Positions 1 through 9,003 of a DNA stretch of 15,836 nucleotides are shown piece by piece; the first letter of the stretch is position 1; every line of letters begins with the position of its first letter. The notes below the pieces were generated by a model. That model did no database searches. It saw only the letters and a list, made by a program, of their open reading frames with translations, and was not told the origin of the DNA. The DNA is from Circinella umbellata (lineage: Eukaryota > Mucoromycota > Mucoromycetes > Mucorales > Lichtheimiaceae): positions 1 to 15,836 of the forward strand of contig JAIWNF010000177.1 of NCBI GenBank assembly GCA_025093555.1, written 5' to 3'. Position numbers and translations under genes: made by a program.

Positions 1-294
1 CGATCTAAACTTTTTGAAATGATCTAATCCCAAAGATGTTGAAATGTTATTACTTGATCCCTATTCATTATATTTCTTATAACATATTATTCCTCAAATT
101 ATTTATGTCACAACATTTCCTATATTATTTTATAATAATACTAATATTTGTCCCTTTCCAAAACGAAGAATAGCAAATAAAAAAAATAACCATTGTTGAA
201 GAAGACATCTAGAGTAGTTTATTTGATATTTGTATTACCATAGTGATATATATAATATAATTATAAACCCCAATACTCTCTCTATTTTGTACAG

Positions 295-369
295 TCCAAA
301 TGTTCATCATCCAAATGTTCATCATCCAAATATTCATCATCCAAATATTCACCATCCAAATATTCATCA
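295..369. repeat. 15-bp minisatellite, five units (copy A)
   Basis: Five consecutive units of TCCAAATRTTCAYCA are followed by a partial sixth unit. Copy B carries the same array at 10233-10292 with only four units, so the array has gained or lost one unit since the copies separated. Confidence 0.9.
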
Positions 370-1567
370 TCCAAATCCAAGTATATAAACCGTAATATCA
401 ACCCATATCTGCAGCACTTTTTTTTCAATGATTATTTGCATAAGTTATAAAATCTACTCAAACAAAAATAAAATAAAATACTACCACCATTAGTAAACAA
501 ATACATTATAGTAATATAATTCGGAGAAAGAGTATGTGTGTAAAAGAAAGAGTAGTACCGCTTACCAATCGTCAAGCACAATGTCCAGTTATATAAAAGC
601 AATTATGTCAAAGATAGGGATATATAAAAAAGAAGGAGTTTTGATAATAAAATTGAGTAATGCTAGTTGTTTTGTAGGGTTATCAATGTGTATATTAGAT
701 AGTTTTATTGACCAAGATTAAATAAAATATTTGTTAAAATCCATTAGTAAATAAGTAGATTGTTGTAAAGAATATATTTTTCTATAAACTCAATCCACAA
801 TAGTTAGTGGAGCAAAGATGTAATATTGTAATTGTTAAGCTAATAGATTCTTATTGGCATTATTGAACATGTCCGTTCGTGTGTAAAATAGATATGATGA
901 TGAGTGATTAAAATAATATAATAAAAAAAAGACTACCAAACTTAGTTGTTTCATTTGGGATCATTATTTTCCATTATTAAAAAAGATGACTATGTTAAAT
1001 GGAGTAACGAAGATTTGATTGAAGAAGCTTGGTTTTCTTTTTTTTTTTTTTGCTGTCACACATAATTTTTTTTCAACACACAGCCATACTATATACTCAC
1101 GCGCACGCACACTTTATATTTAAAATTTCAGCTTTTTTTAACAAAAAGTATTCTTTTCCCTATTTTTTATATTTCTCTTCATAAAAAGCTTTCATCTACT
1201 ATATTATCTTTTACATTACGGATTTATTTATTTTATTTTTATATTTATAATAAAATTACCATGTACTTTTCTACAATTGCCATCGTTTATTAAAATATGC
1301 TTCTATTTTGTTTCTTTGAACCAGTTTGAAGTACATTATTTATTCTGAACCAATCTAAACCAATCGCGCTATATTATACTTATATACGAAAAGACAAATC
1401 AATCACGATAACAATTTTTACAATATCCAATACCTTTTTTTACATTCCAAATCAAAACTTATTATAGATTATTTCACTCTTTTCTTTGATTCACTACAAT
1501 ACGACGGTTCTTCCTACTTCGATTGTATTTCTGCCAAAAAAAAATATACATACACACTTCATCTACC

Positions 1568-1647
1568 CATCCGATCCGCATCCGCATCCGCATCCGACCA
1601 TCCGTATCCGCATCTGCATCCGTATTTGCGGATGCGGATGCAGATAG
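1568..1647. repeat. Subterminal CATCCG/CGGATG array with hairpin (copy A)
   Basis: About 80 bp next to the terminal repeat are built from variants of CATCCG on one side and CGGATG on the other. An 11-bp perfect inverted repeat pairs 1612-1622 with 1635-1645. Subterminal short repeats are typical transposase-binding regions in hAT elements (family knowledge); that role is inferred here. The matching end of copy B lacks about 86 bp of this array. Confidence 0.8.
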
Positions 1648-1674
1648 CCCTATCATCCGATCCGATCCGATCCG

Positions 1675-1686
1675 TGAAGAACGCTA
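1675..1686. repeat. 12-bp terminal inverted repeat of copy A
   Basis: TGAAGAACGCTA is the reverse complement of the left end of copy B (9004-9015) and identical to the right end of copy B (10869-10880). It marks the exact boundary between the element and the gypsy pol remnant. Confidence 0.9.
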
Positions 1687-3203
1687 ACCTAAAGAATGAT
1701 AATAAACGGTTAACTAAAGAGAGATCAAAACAAGATGATCATTTGGATTTAAAATTTTATACCGAAGAAATACAAGGAATCAAGGGCATAGAAGAGGGCA
1801 AATCAACAGCCGAAAATGAACCAAGAGAGTTGAAGTCGTTGCTGAACCAATTTCAGGATGTATTTTTTGAAAATAGTGGGTTAGGTCGGGTAACAACTAT
1901 TGAACATCACATCCCCACCACCACTGACACCCCCATCCGTTCAAAACCCTTTTGTCTGTCTTGGGAGGAAGAAACACACTTATGCGAAGAAATTAAAACA
2001 ATACTCGAACTAGGTCTCATCCATCCATCTTCTGGCCGTTATACCTCCCCTGTATTTTTTGTAAGAAAAGGGAATGGCAAGTTGGGACTCGTCGTCGATT
2101 ATCGATCTTTAAATAAACAATCTGTTATCGAAAATTTCCCGTTACCTCACATTGATACCTTGTTGAGTTCTCTGGCCAGTAACAGTTCTCCAAAATATTT
2201 TTCTACGTTGGACGCTGCATAGGGTTATTGGCAGGTAAAGATGGCCGATGACTCGGTAGAAAAAACTAGGTTCATTTGTTCAGGTGGTACTTATGTATTC
2301 AACGTAATGCCTTTCGGTTTGGCGTCTGCTACAGCAACTTTTCAGTGTATGATGACTATGTTGTTATCGTCGTATATTGGTGATTTTGTATAAGTATTTA
2401 TCGATGATATTATCGTTTATTCGTGTTCTCTGGAGGAACATTGTCGCCATTTACAGTTGGTGTTTGATGCATGTCGCGCGGTGAATCTACGGTTACGTTT
2501 GGAAAAGTGCGTATTTGCCATCCAAAAGGTAGAGTATCTTGGGCATGTTGTCTCACATGCTGGTGTCAAAACTAATAAGAAGAATGTCGAAAAACTTTTG
2601 TCGATGAAGGCGCCTACAGATAGAAAAGGGGTTCGTTCCATGTTGGGTATGGCTGGCTTTTACCGTAGGTTTGTTCCATTATATGCTGAAATGGCGGAAC
2701 CATTGACACGATTATTGAAAAAAGAAAATGAATTTTTGTGAGAAAAAGAGCAGGAAAAGTGTTTCTTGGCGTTAAAGCAGGCTTTAACACAGCCACCAAT
2801 TCTTTCATTTCCCGACCGGCACCAAAAGCAGATTCTTACTACAGATGCATCGAGTCAAGGTTTATCAGCTATATTATCACAAGTACCTATTGACGGTGGA
2901 CAAGAAACGATCGTTGCTTTTGCTTCGTGTGTCGTTCGTGGTGCCAAGAAAACTTATGCTGCAACTCATTTAGAAGCTCTGGCTTTAGTTTGGGCATGCG
3001 ATAAATACCGACACTACTTGGCGGGTAGAGAATTCTTGGTGTGAACAGACCATTCGTGCCTCCGTTTTATTTTCAGTCCGCACAATAAACCTCCAAGTCC
3101 CAAAATTCAAAGATGGTCAGCAGCGCTCATGGAATTCAATTTCTAGATAGAATATATTAAAGGTGAAAACAACCCAGCCGATGCATTATCAAGACTCTTA
3201 TAG
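1687..3203 (+). pseudogene. Ty3/gypsy pol remnant: reverse transcriptase and RNase H
   Basis: One frame runs the whole length and encodes the RT palm (VVDYRSLNK near 2092-2118; FIDD, a variant of the YxDD catalytic box, near 2397-2408), the LGHVVS and GFYRRFV segments downstream of it, and RNase H (TTDASSQG, the LEALALVWA glutamate, TDH). The frame is broken only by in-frame stops at 2220 (TAG), 2391 (TAA), 2739 (TGA), 3042 (TGA) and 3144 (TAG), and ends at 3201-3203 just after the conserved NPADALSR motif. There are no frameshifts. The protease and gag side is missing: hAT copy A occupies the upstream side, and anything beyond it is outside the window. An ATG within the hAT end (1626) is in frame but is not the natural start. 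Order RT-RH-INT fits Ty3/gypsy, not Copia. It is dead as protein. Confidence 0.92.
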
Positions 3204-3783
3204 CTTATTATCATCATTATAGAATTTATATTATATTTTTTTTTGTTTTATTTTATTTGCCTTCCTTTTTTATTTTATTTTTTTTTTCTTCGAATTTTTG
3301 CGTTTCATTTCAGGAATAACCTTACGTTCCTTTTTCCTTCCTTCGACTATCTTAACTTTTAACCTTTTTTTTGTACAACCTTCTCTTTCAAATTGACGAC
3401 AGGAAATTATGCCTTCTTCTCCTTCTAGAAGAATATTTTATGACAATCATTTAGAATAGAACAATTATCTTTTTATTTCCTTTTTTTTCTATAAATTAAA
3501 CTTGAAAATAAATTATGAACGAGGACTCTCTTTCGCTTTCTCTACTTTTCTTAGAAAAAACTTTTCGTATTGAAGTCCAACAATATTTTTTTTCTGTCAG
3601 ATCTTTTTATGGTTCGTAATTAAAATTATATTATTTATTTTTTTTTTATTCATTTTTATTTTTCTCTTATACTATAGACTATATTTCCTTTTCATCCTGT
3701 TCACAATTTCTTTTTCTTTATTCTTTCAATACCTTTTTTTTTTATATATAATCGTTTTACTATTTCTTATTTTTCTTAATTAA
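3204..3783 (+). other. T-rich non-coding spacer inside gypsy pol, LTR-like block
   Basis: This spacer lies between the RNase H end and the integrase frame, where a Ty3/gypsy pol normally has a continuous coding linker. It is strongly T-rich on the plus strand and closed in all sense frames. Around 3490-3537 it contains, in order, TATAAATTAAACTTG, AATAAA, ACGAGGAC and CTCTTTCGCT. The same four blocks occur in the same order at 5942-5992, downstream of the integrase. The simplest inference is an inserted or recombined LTR-like segment, with boundaries I cannot place. A spliceosomal intron is less likely because no good donor follows 3203. Confidence 0.5.
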
Positions 3784-5172
3784 TTTTTTTTTGTATCCAT
3801 TTCATTTGTATTCTATTCATCTCTTTTTTTTATTTATTTCATAATAGAATATCCCTTTTATTTATCAATCATTCATCATCTTTCGCGAAAAAGATATCCC
3901 CTTGATTCTACTAAAGAAATTAAAAGGAAAATACATTTCCACGCAAAACAATATATGTTAGCAGATGGTAAACTTTACTGGAGAACAGGAAACCCATCGT
4001 TACGAGGTGTTGAATTACTACATGAAGGTACGGCGAACGATGTAATCCGCGCGGTCCACAACGAAGGTCATTTCGGTGTTAACAACACATGGCGTCGACT
4101 TAAGTTGGCTTATACTGGTCCTGGTCTTTTCGCAAAAGTACGATCTTTCGTTCAAGGATGTAATACATGTCAATTCTGAGCCAGGGTAAAAAGGAACCGT
4201 TTTAACCCTGCTAAACCCATTGATACTCCTGAAGATCCCTTTTTTATAGTGGGTTGCGATTCAGTTGGCCCTATACACTATGAAGGAAAACCACCGCGTT
4301 ATCTCTTAGTTGCAATAGATTATCTGACTCGTTGGCCTATCGCTGCCATAGTCGATAATATAAATGAAGAAACTATGGCGGACTTTTTATTTACACATTT
4401 AATCCAAATGTTTGGTGTCCCTCGATACTTATTAACAGACAGAGGTTCAAATTTTAAATCAATATACGTTCGAGAATTCCTAAAAGGCTTAGGATGTCGC
4501 CACGTTATGGCAACTTCGGCAAGAGCACAAGTGAACGGTCTCTGCGAGAGAATGAATCAGGGATTAATACAAACTATTGCCAAACTAGCTCGCGAAGAAG
4601 GACAAGAAAAAGACTGGGAAAAGTATCTGGGGCATGCTTTGCTCATGATTAGGACGATGCCTAACGATGCAATGGGGCTGTCGCCAGCCAAATTACTTTT
4701 TGGGTATGAACTACGAACGCCAGCTACATGGATTGGGCCGAGAATGGATTTCGTGGAAGGCGAACTAACAGATGAAATAATAAGTCGTACGAAAGTAATC
4801 GAACACATGACGGGACAATTACGAGAGGAAGCCAGGGAAAAGGCTAAAGAAAGAAAAAGAAAAGATAAGGTCTTGTACGACCGAAGGGTTGAGTTCCGAA
4901 GACCATTCAGGGTAGGCGAACAGGTCCTGATGAGGGATAAGCTCCCCCAAGGAAAATTTAGTGACAAGTGGTTGGGTCCAATGGTCGTTATTGGAGTCGG
5001 AAAGAATGGTACTTATTATTTGGAAGGCCCAAATTCAAGGCGTCTAACTGCGGCAGTGAACGGCGATAACTTAAAAGCATTTGTTGAGAATTGAACGATG
5101 ATTCCTGAAGTCCAAGTAAAAAGGGCAATGGACCAATATCAAGCTTGGATCGATCATAGGCGTGAAGATTAA
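3784..5172 (+). pseudogene. Ty3/gypsy integrase remnant
   Basis: The frame is open from 3784 after a TAA at 3781; sequence resembling the integrase N-terminal linker begins near 3850, and the first ATG is at 3955. The HHCC zinc-binding domain shows as HNEGH followed by CNTC (about 4060-4170). A TGA at 4177 breaks the frame before the DDE core, which continues unshifted: first aspartate in AIDYLTRW (about 4315), second in LLTDRGSNF (about 4435), and the glutamate in NGLCERMN (about 4540). A C-terminal GPY/F-like module (KWLGPMVVIG...TYYLEGP) follows. A second TGA at 5092 is followed by 25 more in-frame codons that look like the natural tail, ending at TAA 5170. No chromodomain is seen. The frame differs from that of the RT part, consistent with the intervening spacer. 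Confidence 0.9.
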
Positions 5173-5294
5173 ACCTCTTTCTATTATTATCATTACCTTT
5201 TTATTTTATTTCTATGATTTTTTTTTATTATCATCCTTATTTCATTTTTTTTTCTCAAGTGGTATATCGGCCTGGTGGGAGGTATTGACATGGA

Positions 5295-5322
5295 GTATGT
5301 GAGGTTTTCCGGCCTCATACAC
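5295..5322 (+). other. Hairpin at the candidate LTR start
   Basis: GTATGTGAGG (5295-5304) can pair with CCTCATACAC (5313-5322) across an 8-base loop, with one G-U pair and one mismatch. It lies a few bases inside the possible LTR start. No role is assigned. Confidence 0.5.
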
Positions 5323-6015
5323 TTTTATTTTTATTCTCAATTTTATCGCGATTCGATTGGCTCTGGCAGTTGAACTTTCACCCCATCCGACGATCTTCTC
5401 CCCTCTTCTTTTATTTACCGTAGCCTATAATCACCCCCCATTTCTAATTACTTCTTTAAACTTAGTTGTTATTCCTTCCATCTTTTCCCCTCTGGGTTAT
5501 TCATTTTTATTATTTTTTTTTTGGGTCATCTCTATATTTTCTTTTCTGTCATTACTTCCTTCTATCAATTTTTAATTCGCGTCTCCCCGAAAACCTTCTA
5601 TCGTTTGTCTGATATTTTTATATTCCTTTTTTATTATAACTACCTTATTCTTATAATTCTTATTATTCCTTGATTTCTATTATTTCTTCCTCGTCGTCAA
5701 TTTTTCTGTTACCGATCGAAGGATCTGGTTATGATCCAATTTATGTGTTTCTCTTAATTCTTTTATTTCCTCTTTTGATTACTATACATTATCCCTTGTC
5801 TCTTGTCGTCATGTCATTCTCATATCCGCATTAGAACCCCTCCCTTACTCATTACACCCCGCTACTAGTTGTACGTTAGAATTTGAAGATGTACCAATTA
5901 TTTTGTTTGACCTTCTTGAGAAAGAAGAGTTTGTCATTATTTATAAGTTAGAATTGCATTGAATAAACGAGGACGAATTTTGCTCTTTCGCTCTGGTACC
6001 ATAACTTTTGGTTAA

Positions 6016-6045
6016 ATTTTATTTTATTTTATTTTATTTTATTTT
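6016..6045. repeat. ATTTT microsatellite, six units
   Basis: Six exact ATTTT units in a row. Confidence 0.95.
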
Positions 6046-6240
6046 GATATTTTCTGAAAAGCAACAGGGAGATTTTTTTTGGATAATCTCGGTTATATCT
6101 CTTTTTACTCATTTTTCCTTTTAATATACGTCTTATTTACCCTACATTCAACCTGTAACTTCTTTGAACCCACATATTCGTATTCTCTTATTTTTTGTAA
6201 TCCCTTTTATTCTTTTTTTATTATTTTCTTTTCCTTACCT

Positions 6241-6420
6241 ATATTTCACCACATCAAAGCACCACACGTGTCAAGTTTGTCGCGTCTGAAGCGGGCTTTA
6301 CTCCTAGTTCCGCGTCAGCTTCAAACGTGACGGCGAAGCGACGATTTCAACCCAGGAATCCGGGTCGTCGCCGGGTAAATACTTCTGCCTAACGTATTTA
6401 CCTGTTGTGCCTTTGCCCCC
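6241..6420. other. GC-richer island with two adjacent hairpins
   Basis: This short island stands out from the surrounding AT-rich sequence. It contains a palindromic CACGTG (6265-6270), a hairpin with a 7-bp perfect stem (GCGACGA 6338-6344 with TCGTCGC 6365-6371, plus inner CCC/GGG), and immediately after it a 9-bp perfect stem (GGTAAATAC 6374-6382 with GTATTTACC 6394-6402, 11-base loop). No tRNA fold or reading frame explains it. It could be part of an LTR, a structured RNA or the end of another repeat. Confidence 0.6.
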
Positions 6421-6960
6421 TATCCACGTTTATATGATTTATTATTATTACCTTCCACGTTTTCCTCCCATTTTTAATATCGTTCTCTTTTATGCTATTA
6501 TGGAAGATCATTTTAATGATCTATAATTTATTATTTTTGTATTGCTTCTCATTGATCATATTGATCAATATTCTGTTTTAATTTATTTTGATTTTCGTTA
6601 TTTCTTATATATTAGCATAATAACGATCATGGGGTTTTGCATAATATTATTATTTAATAATATTATCGTTTCATATTCTTATTTGAAAATATTATTATTT
6701 TTATTTTTGTTTTTATATAAATACCATTCAAAATAATAATAATAAAAGACAATAATCAATTAAGGAACCAACTTATCAACGAACTGATCAATTGAACTAT
6801 CTATCTATCTAATTATCAATTAGTCTACTTGTTTCTTATTTTACTTCCTCACCTTCTTTATAATCATTTCCATTGTGGCATAATTTATTGTGTTTCATCT
6901 ACCGAAGAATCCTGGTTATTATTATTAACGTTAAGGTGCGGCGATTAGTTATATAAATTT
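6421..6960. other. AT-rich intergenic stretch, no gene seen
   Basis: Only short low-complexity frames are present on either strand. Small palindromes (for example ATCATTTTAATGAT near 6508) and short AAT and CTAT runs are the only structure I see. Confidence 0.7.
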
Positions 6961-7119
6961 ACAACGGATCTAACAAGTTGACACGTTGGTGGTAGTTTCA
7001 TTGGGTCAGACCAACGAAAAGGTTCACGTGATTTGTGATATAGAATTTGATCCTTGGGTGGTCATGTGACCACTTAAGTACGTATAAATATAGGCGGTTT
7101 CAAAAATCCCCTTATGTAC
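6961..7119 (+). promoter_or_regulatory. Promoter-like cluster: E-boxes, palindromes and TATA box
   Basis: In 130 bp there are a 7-bp inverted repeat (CGTTGGT 6984-6990 with ACCAACG 7010-7016), an E-box CACGTG (7025-7030), a 16-bp palindrome-like site (7058-7073: 7-bp arms around TG) and a TATA box TATAAATA (7083-7090). The density of dyad sites upstream of a TATA box looks like a promoter or an LTR U3 region. No coding frame follows on the plus strand, so the transcript, if any, is unknown. Confidence 0.4.
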
Positions 7120-7215
7120 CCTGCACTTAACTTTCTCCCCCCCAATTTTTAAGATTTTTTAATTCAGCCTCATATAGTTGAGAGATGAGTCACGTGTAGG
7201 GAAGTTAAGTGCAGG
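7120..7215. repeat. 96-bp foldback (MITE-like) element
   Basis: A 14-bp perfect inverted repeat, CCTGCACTTAACTT (7120-7133) with AAGTTAAGTGCAGG (7202-7215), bounds a 68-bp interior containing a C run and an E-box (7191-7196). No target duplication is apparent next to the arms. It may be a miniature element or the basal stem of a structured transcript downstream of the TATA box at 7083. Confidence 0.65.
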
Positions 7216-7870
7216 CGACTCAAGCAAAAAAAGAACTTCTCTTTAAAGTATGTATAAAAGAAATTATGTGACAAATAGATTTATAACCGATTGTTGAATG
7301 TAAAACAAGAATAAAAAGAAGAGGTATTGTAGATGAAAGTTTTTATTCTCATTACACTATTTAAATAAGAAGCTGAAAAAAAAGATGCAGGCTTTTTCGT
7401 TTTCATTTTTTGGCCAAAAAAAAAGAACATTAACCTTTTTTTTTCTTTTGAAATGACGAAATGCTTTTTAACTTAGTGTTTTTAAAAAGTAAAATAAACA
7501 AATGATACAAAATACACTAGCTCTCTGTTTAAATACCCTCCATAGTAATACAATTATTTACCTTCAGTAGAAAGCTTATTTTTCTTGGCACACAACCGCG
7601 AATATAAGCATCAGTAATTTTTTATAATCAAGTAAAAACACAACAAAAAGCATAAAAAATAACAATAACAGCATGAACAAAAAACCGCATGATTTTTAAT
7701 TATCAAATAATCTTTTTTATTTGATCCCATTATTATATCTCTTTTTTTATCAATCAACTACCTAACTTACTTTTCATACTCCCATTAATCCATTTTGATC
7801 AAGTACCTATTAAATATTGTCATTACCATTAAATCCATAGCAATATAAAATTGAGAATATAATATGTGTA
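7216..7870. other. AT-rich intergenic stretch next to Helitron 3' end
   Basis: No gene is seen on either strand. The only notable site is a 16-bp perfect palindrome, TTTTTTGGCCAAAAAA, at 7406-7421. Confidence 0.7.
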
Positions 7871-8023
7871 CTAGCAACCCTTCCTCGCTTCGCTCGGATA
7901 AATGAGCCCCTTCACTTCGCTTTGGGTCATTTAGCGGTTCGCGTCGCAAAGGGGGGGGTTCCCCCCTTTGACCCCCAAAAGGCGCTTCGCGCCTAGTAGC
8001 AATGATATTCAAAGCTGTATAAT
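7871..8023 (-). repeat. Structured 3' terminus of Helitron 1
   Basis: This terminal block is shared, in the same orientation, with 15209-15366. It contains three hairpins: GGCGC/GCGCC with a 3-base loop (7981-7993), AAAGGGGGG/CCCCCCTTT (7948-7956 with 7961-7969) and TAAATGA/TCATTTA (7899-7905 with 7927-7933). It ends in CTAG at 7874-7871. Helitron 3' hairpins act as rolling-circle termination signals (family knowledge). Three conserved stems instead of one is unusual. Confidence 0.85.
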
Positions 8024-8307
8024 ACTTTTTGAGTCAAAAAATATATCAGATATCAATAGAAAAAAAATTTATTATGTAGATAGTTTGAAAAAACATTGAA
8101 TCAATTATTTATGTAAAGAAAATTGAAATGAGCTATAATAATGTTTTATAAGTAATAATGGAATAACTGAATGAAAATGTGTTTGCTTAAAAATGTGTTT
8201 AAGAGAAAAATAGATTATAAGGGAATTGAAGATAAGAATATGAAGCTTCGACAGTTTTTTATAGATAGAAACAATTTATGTGTGTGTGTGTGTATTTATG
8301 AAAAATG
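8024..8307 (-). other. 3' untranslated part of Helitron 1
   Basis: This is AT-rich sequence between the helicase stop and the structured terminus. On the minus strand AATAAA (8073-8068) is a possible polyadenylation signal about 235 bases after the stop. A TG microsatellite lies at 8279-8293. Confidence 0.6.
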
Positions 8308-9003
8308 TTAAAGTAGAACTTCACGATAAACTACGTTACGTGTATAGAATCCCGGTAATCCATTGATTGATGAGGTATCGCGATCTAAAGTGATATGAAT
8401 AGATGTTGGGGTACGGACGCGTGACATTGCAACATAAAGCAAACCATATGTGAAGGGATGCTCTGGTAAATATAATCCAACTTGATCCATTGTTTGCCCT
8501 TGTGCTTTGTTGATAGTCATTGCAAAGGCTAAACGAATTGGAAATTGTGTTCTTGAAAATTGAATTGGAGATTCAGAGTTTGTAGGTGTAAGAGTAATGC
8601 GTGGGATAAGAACAATGTCACCAGCATGTGACCCAGTTACTATTTCGGCTTTAATAACATACCGGCGAAATGACCTGCAAATCAACCGTGTACCATTACA
8701 TAGCCCTTTAGAAGGGTTTAGGTTGCGAAGGAGCATAACTGGGCATCCTGGTTTCAATCTTAGTCTGTGTGGTGGTAAGCTGGACGGATTTAGCTCGTTT
8801 AATAGTTCGGCAGGATAACTAAGCTGATCTTCGGGATCAGCCATAGTATCTGCACTTAAGAACTCTTCAATATTTTCACCAGGGAATAACTGCTCAATAA
8901 TCAAATTATTGATATCAGTGACATCTTTGTTTTTTGGTGTAAGAATTGCACGACTTGTTAGATGATTATTTGTAGGTGGTGTTGATAACATATCCCCATA
9001 GAC
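8308..9003 (-). pseudogene. Helitron 1 exon 3, part after the insertion (helicase C-terminus)
   Basis: This part carries the second target copy (9003-8996) and then continues the helicase: LTPKN, KPGCPVMLLRN, NGTRL, helicase motif V in AMTINKAQGQT and motif VI in LYVAMSRV, ending at VVYREVLL and a stop at 8308. It has no internal stop. With the insertion and one target copy ignored, the frame continues exactly from VYG into DML, which shows that the interruption is the insertion and nothing else. Confidence 0.92.
8996..9003. repeat. 8-bp target site duplication, left copy
   Basis: CCATAGAC is identical to 10881-10888 and flanks hAT-like copy B. Eight-bp duplications are the hallmark of hAT transposases. 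Confidence 0.95.

Larger units (their letters stand above)
1..1686 (-). mobile_element. hAT-like non-autonomous element, copy A (left part outside window)
   Basis: This stretch is the reverse complement of 9004-10586, with only scattered substitutions and small indels by eye. It ends at 1675-1686 with TGAAGAACGCTA, the same 12-bp terminal inverted repeat that bounds copy B. The TAGCG start and the 8-bp target duplication seen at copy B match the hAT superfamily (established knowledge). Base 1 corresponds to 10586, so roughly the last 290 bp of this copy lie outside the window. No transposase reading frame is visible; the content is AT-rich with many stops, so mobilisation in trans is inferred. 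It sits directly against gypsy pol at 1687, and bases 1687-1694 (ACCTAAAG) should be one half of its target duplication. Strand is given relative to copy B. Confidence 0.85.
5173..6240 (+). other. T-rich non-coding tract, possible gypsy 3' LTR
   Basis: No gene is visible. A purine-rich stretch (GGTGGGAGG, about 5275-5283) followed by TGACATGGAG at 5287 could be a polypurine tract and LTR start, but only one LTR would be in the window, so this cannot be confirmed. A TATA-like TATAAG (5942-5947), AATAAA (5962-5967), ACGAGGAC (5967-5974) and CTCTTTCGCT (5983-5992) resemble an LTR core and recur in the spacer inside pol. Apparent small frames here are low-complexity translations. Confidence 0.4.

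Noticed and set aside
295..369. CRISPR-like array
   Set aside because: Units are contiguous 15-bp tandem repeats without spacers, inside a eukaryotic transposon.
536..721. 61-codon frame, identical in copies A and B (9881-10066 on the minus strand)
   Set aside because: It begins with GTG, has no recognisable motif, and identity is expected because the two element copies are nearly identical in this stretch. No support as a gene.
1626..1686. ATG in the end of copy A that reads into gypsy pol
   Set aside because: The codons before 1687 are the CGGATG repeats and terminal repeat of the inserted element; the fusion is accidental.
3204..3783. Spliceosomal intron between RNase H and integrase
   Set aside because: No good GT donor near 3203, a stop just before, and a length far above the other introns here.
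4557..4967. Minus-strand 136-codon frame opposite the integrase
   Set aside because: Shadow of the integrase, which has clear catalytic motifs on the plus strand.
5287..5820. LTR bounded by TGACATG and CATGTCA
   Set aside because: A 7-base inverted match in AT-rich DNA is weak, and the polyadenylation-like block at 5962 would lie outside; without a second LTR the ends cannot be set.
6290..6380. Possible tRNA or tRNA-derived SINE in the GC-richer island
   Set aside because: Neither strand shows a convincing A box and B box or a cloverleaf; only simple hairpins.
7785..8012. Minus-strand 75-codon frame across the Helitron 3' end
   Set aside because: It overlaps the structured terminal hairpins and leaves the element; the codons follow the repeats and not a protein.
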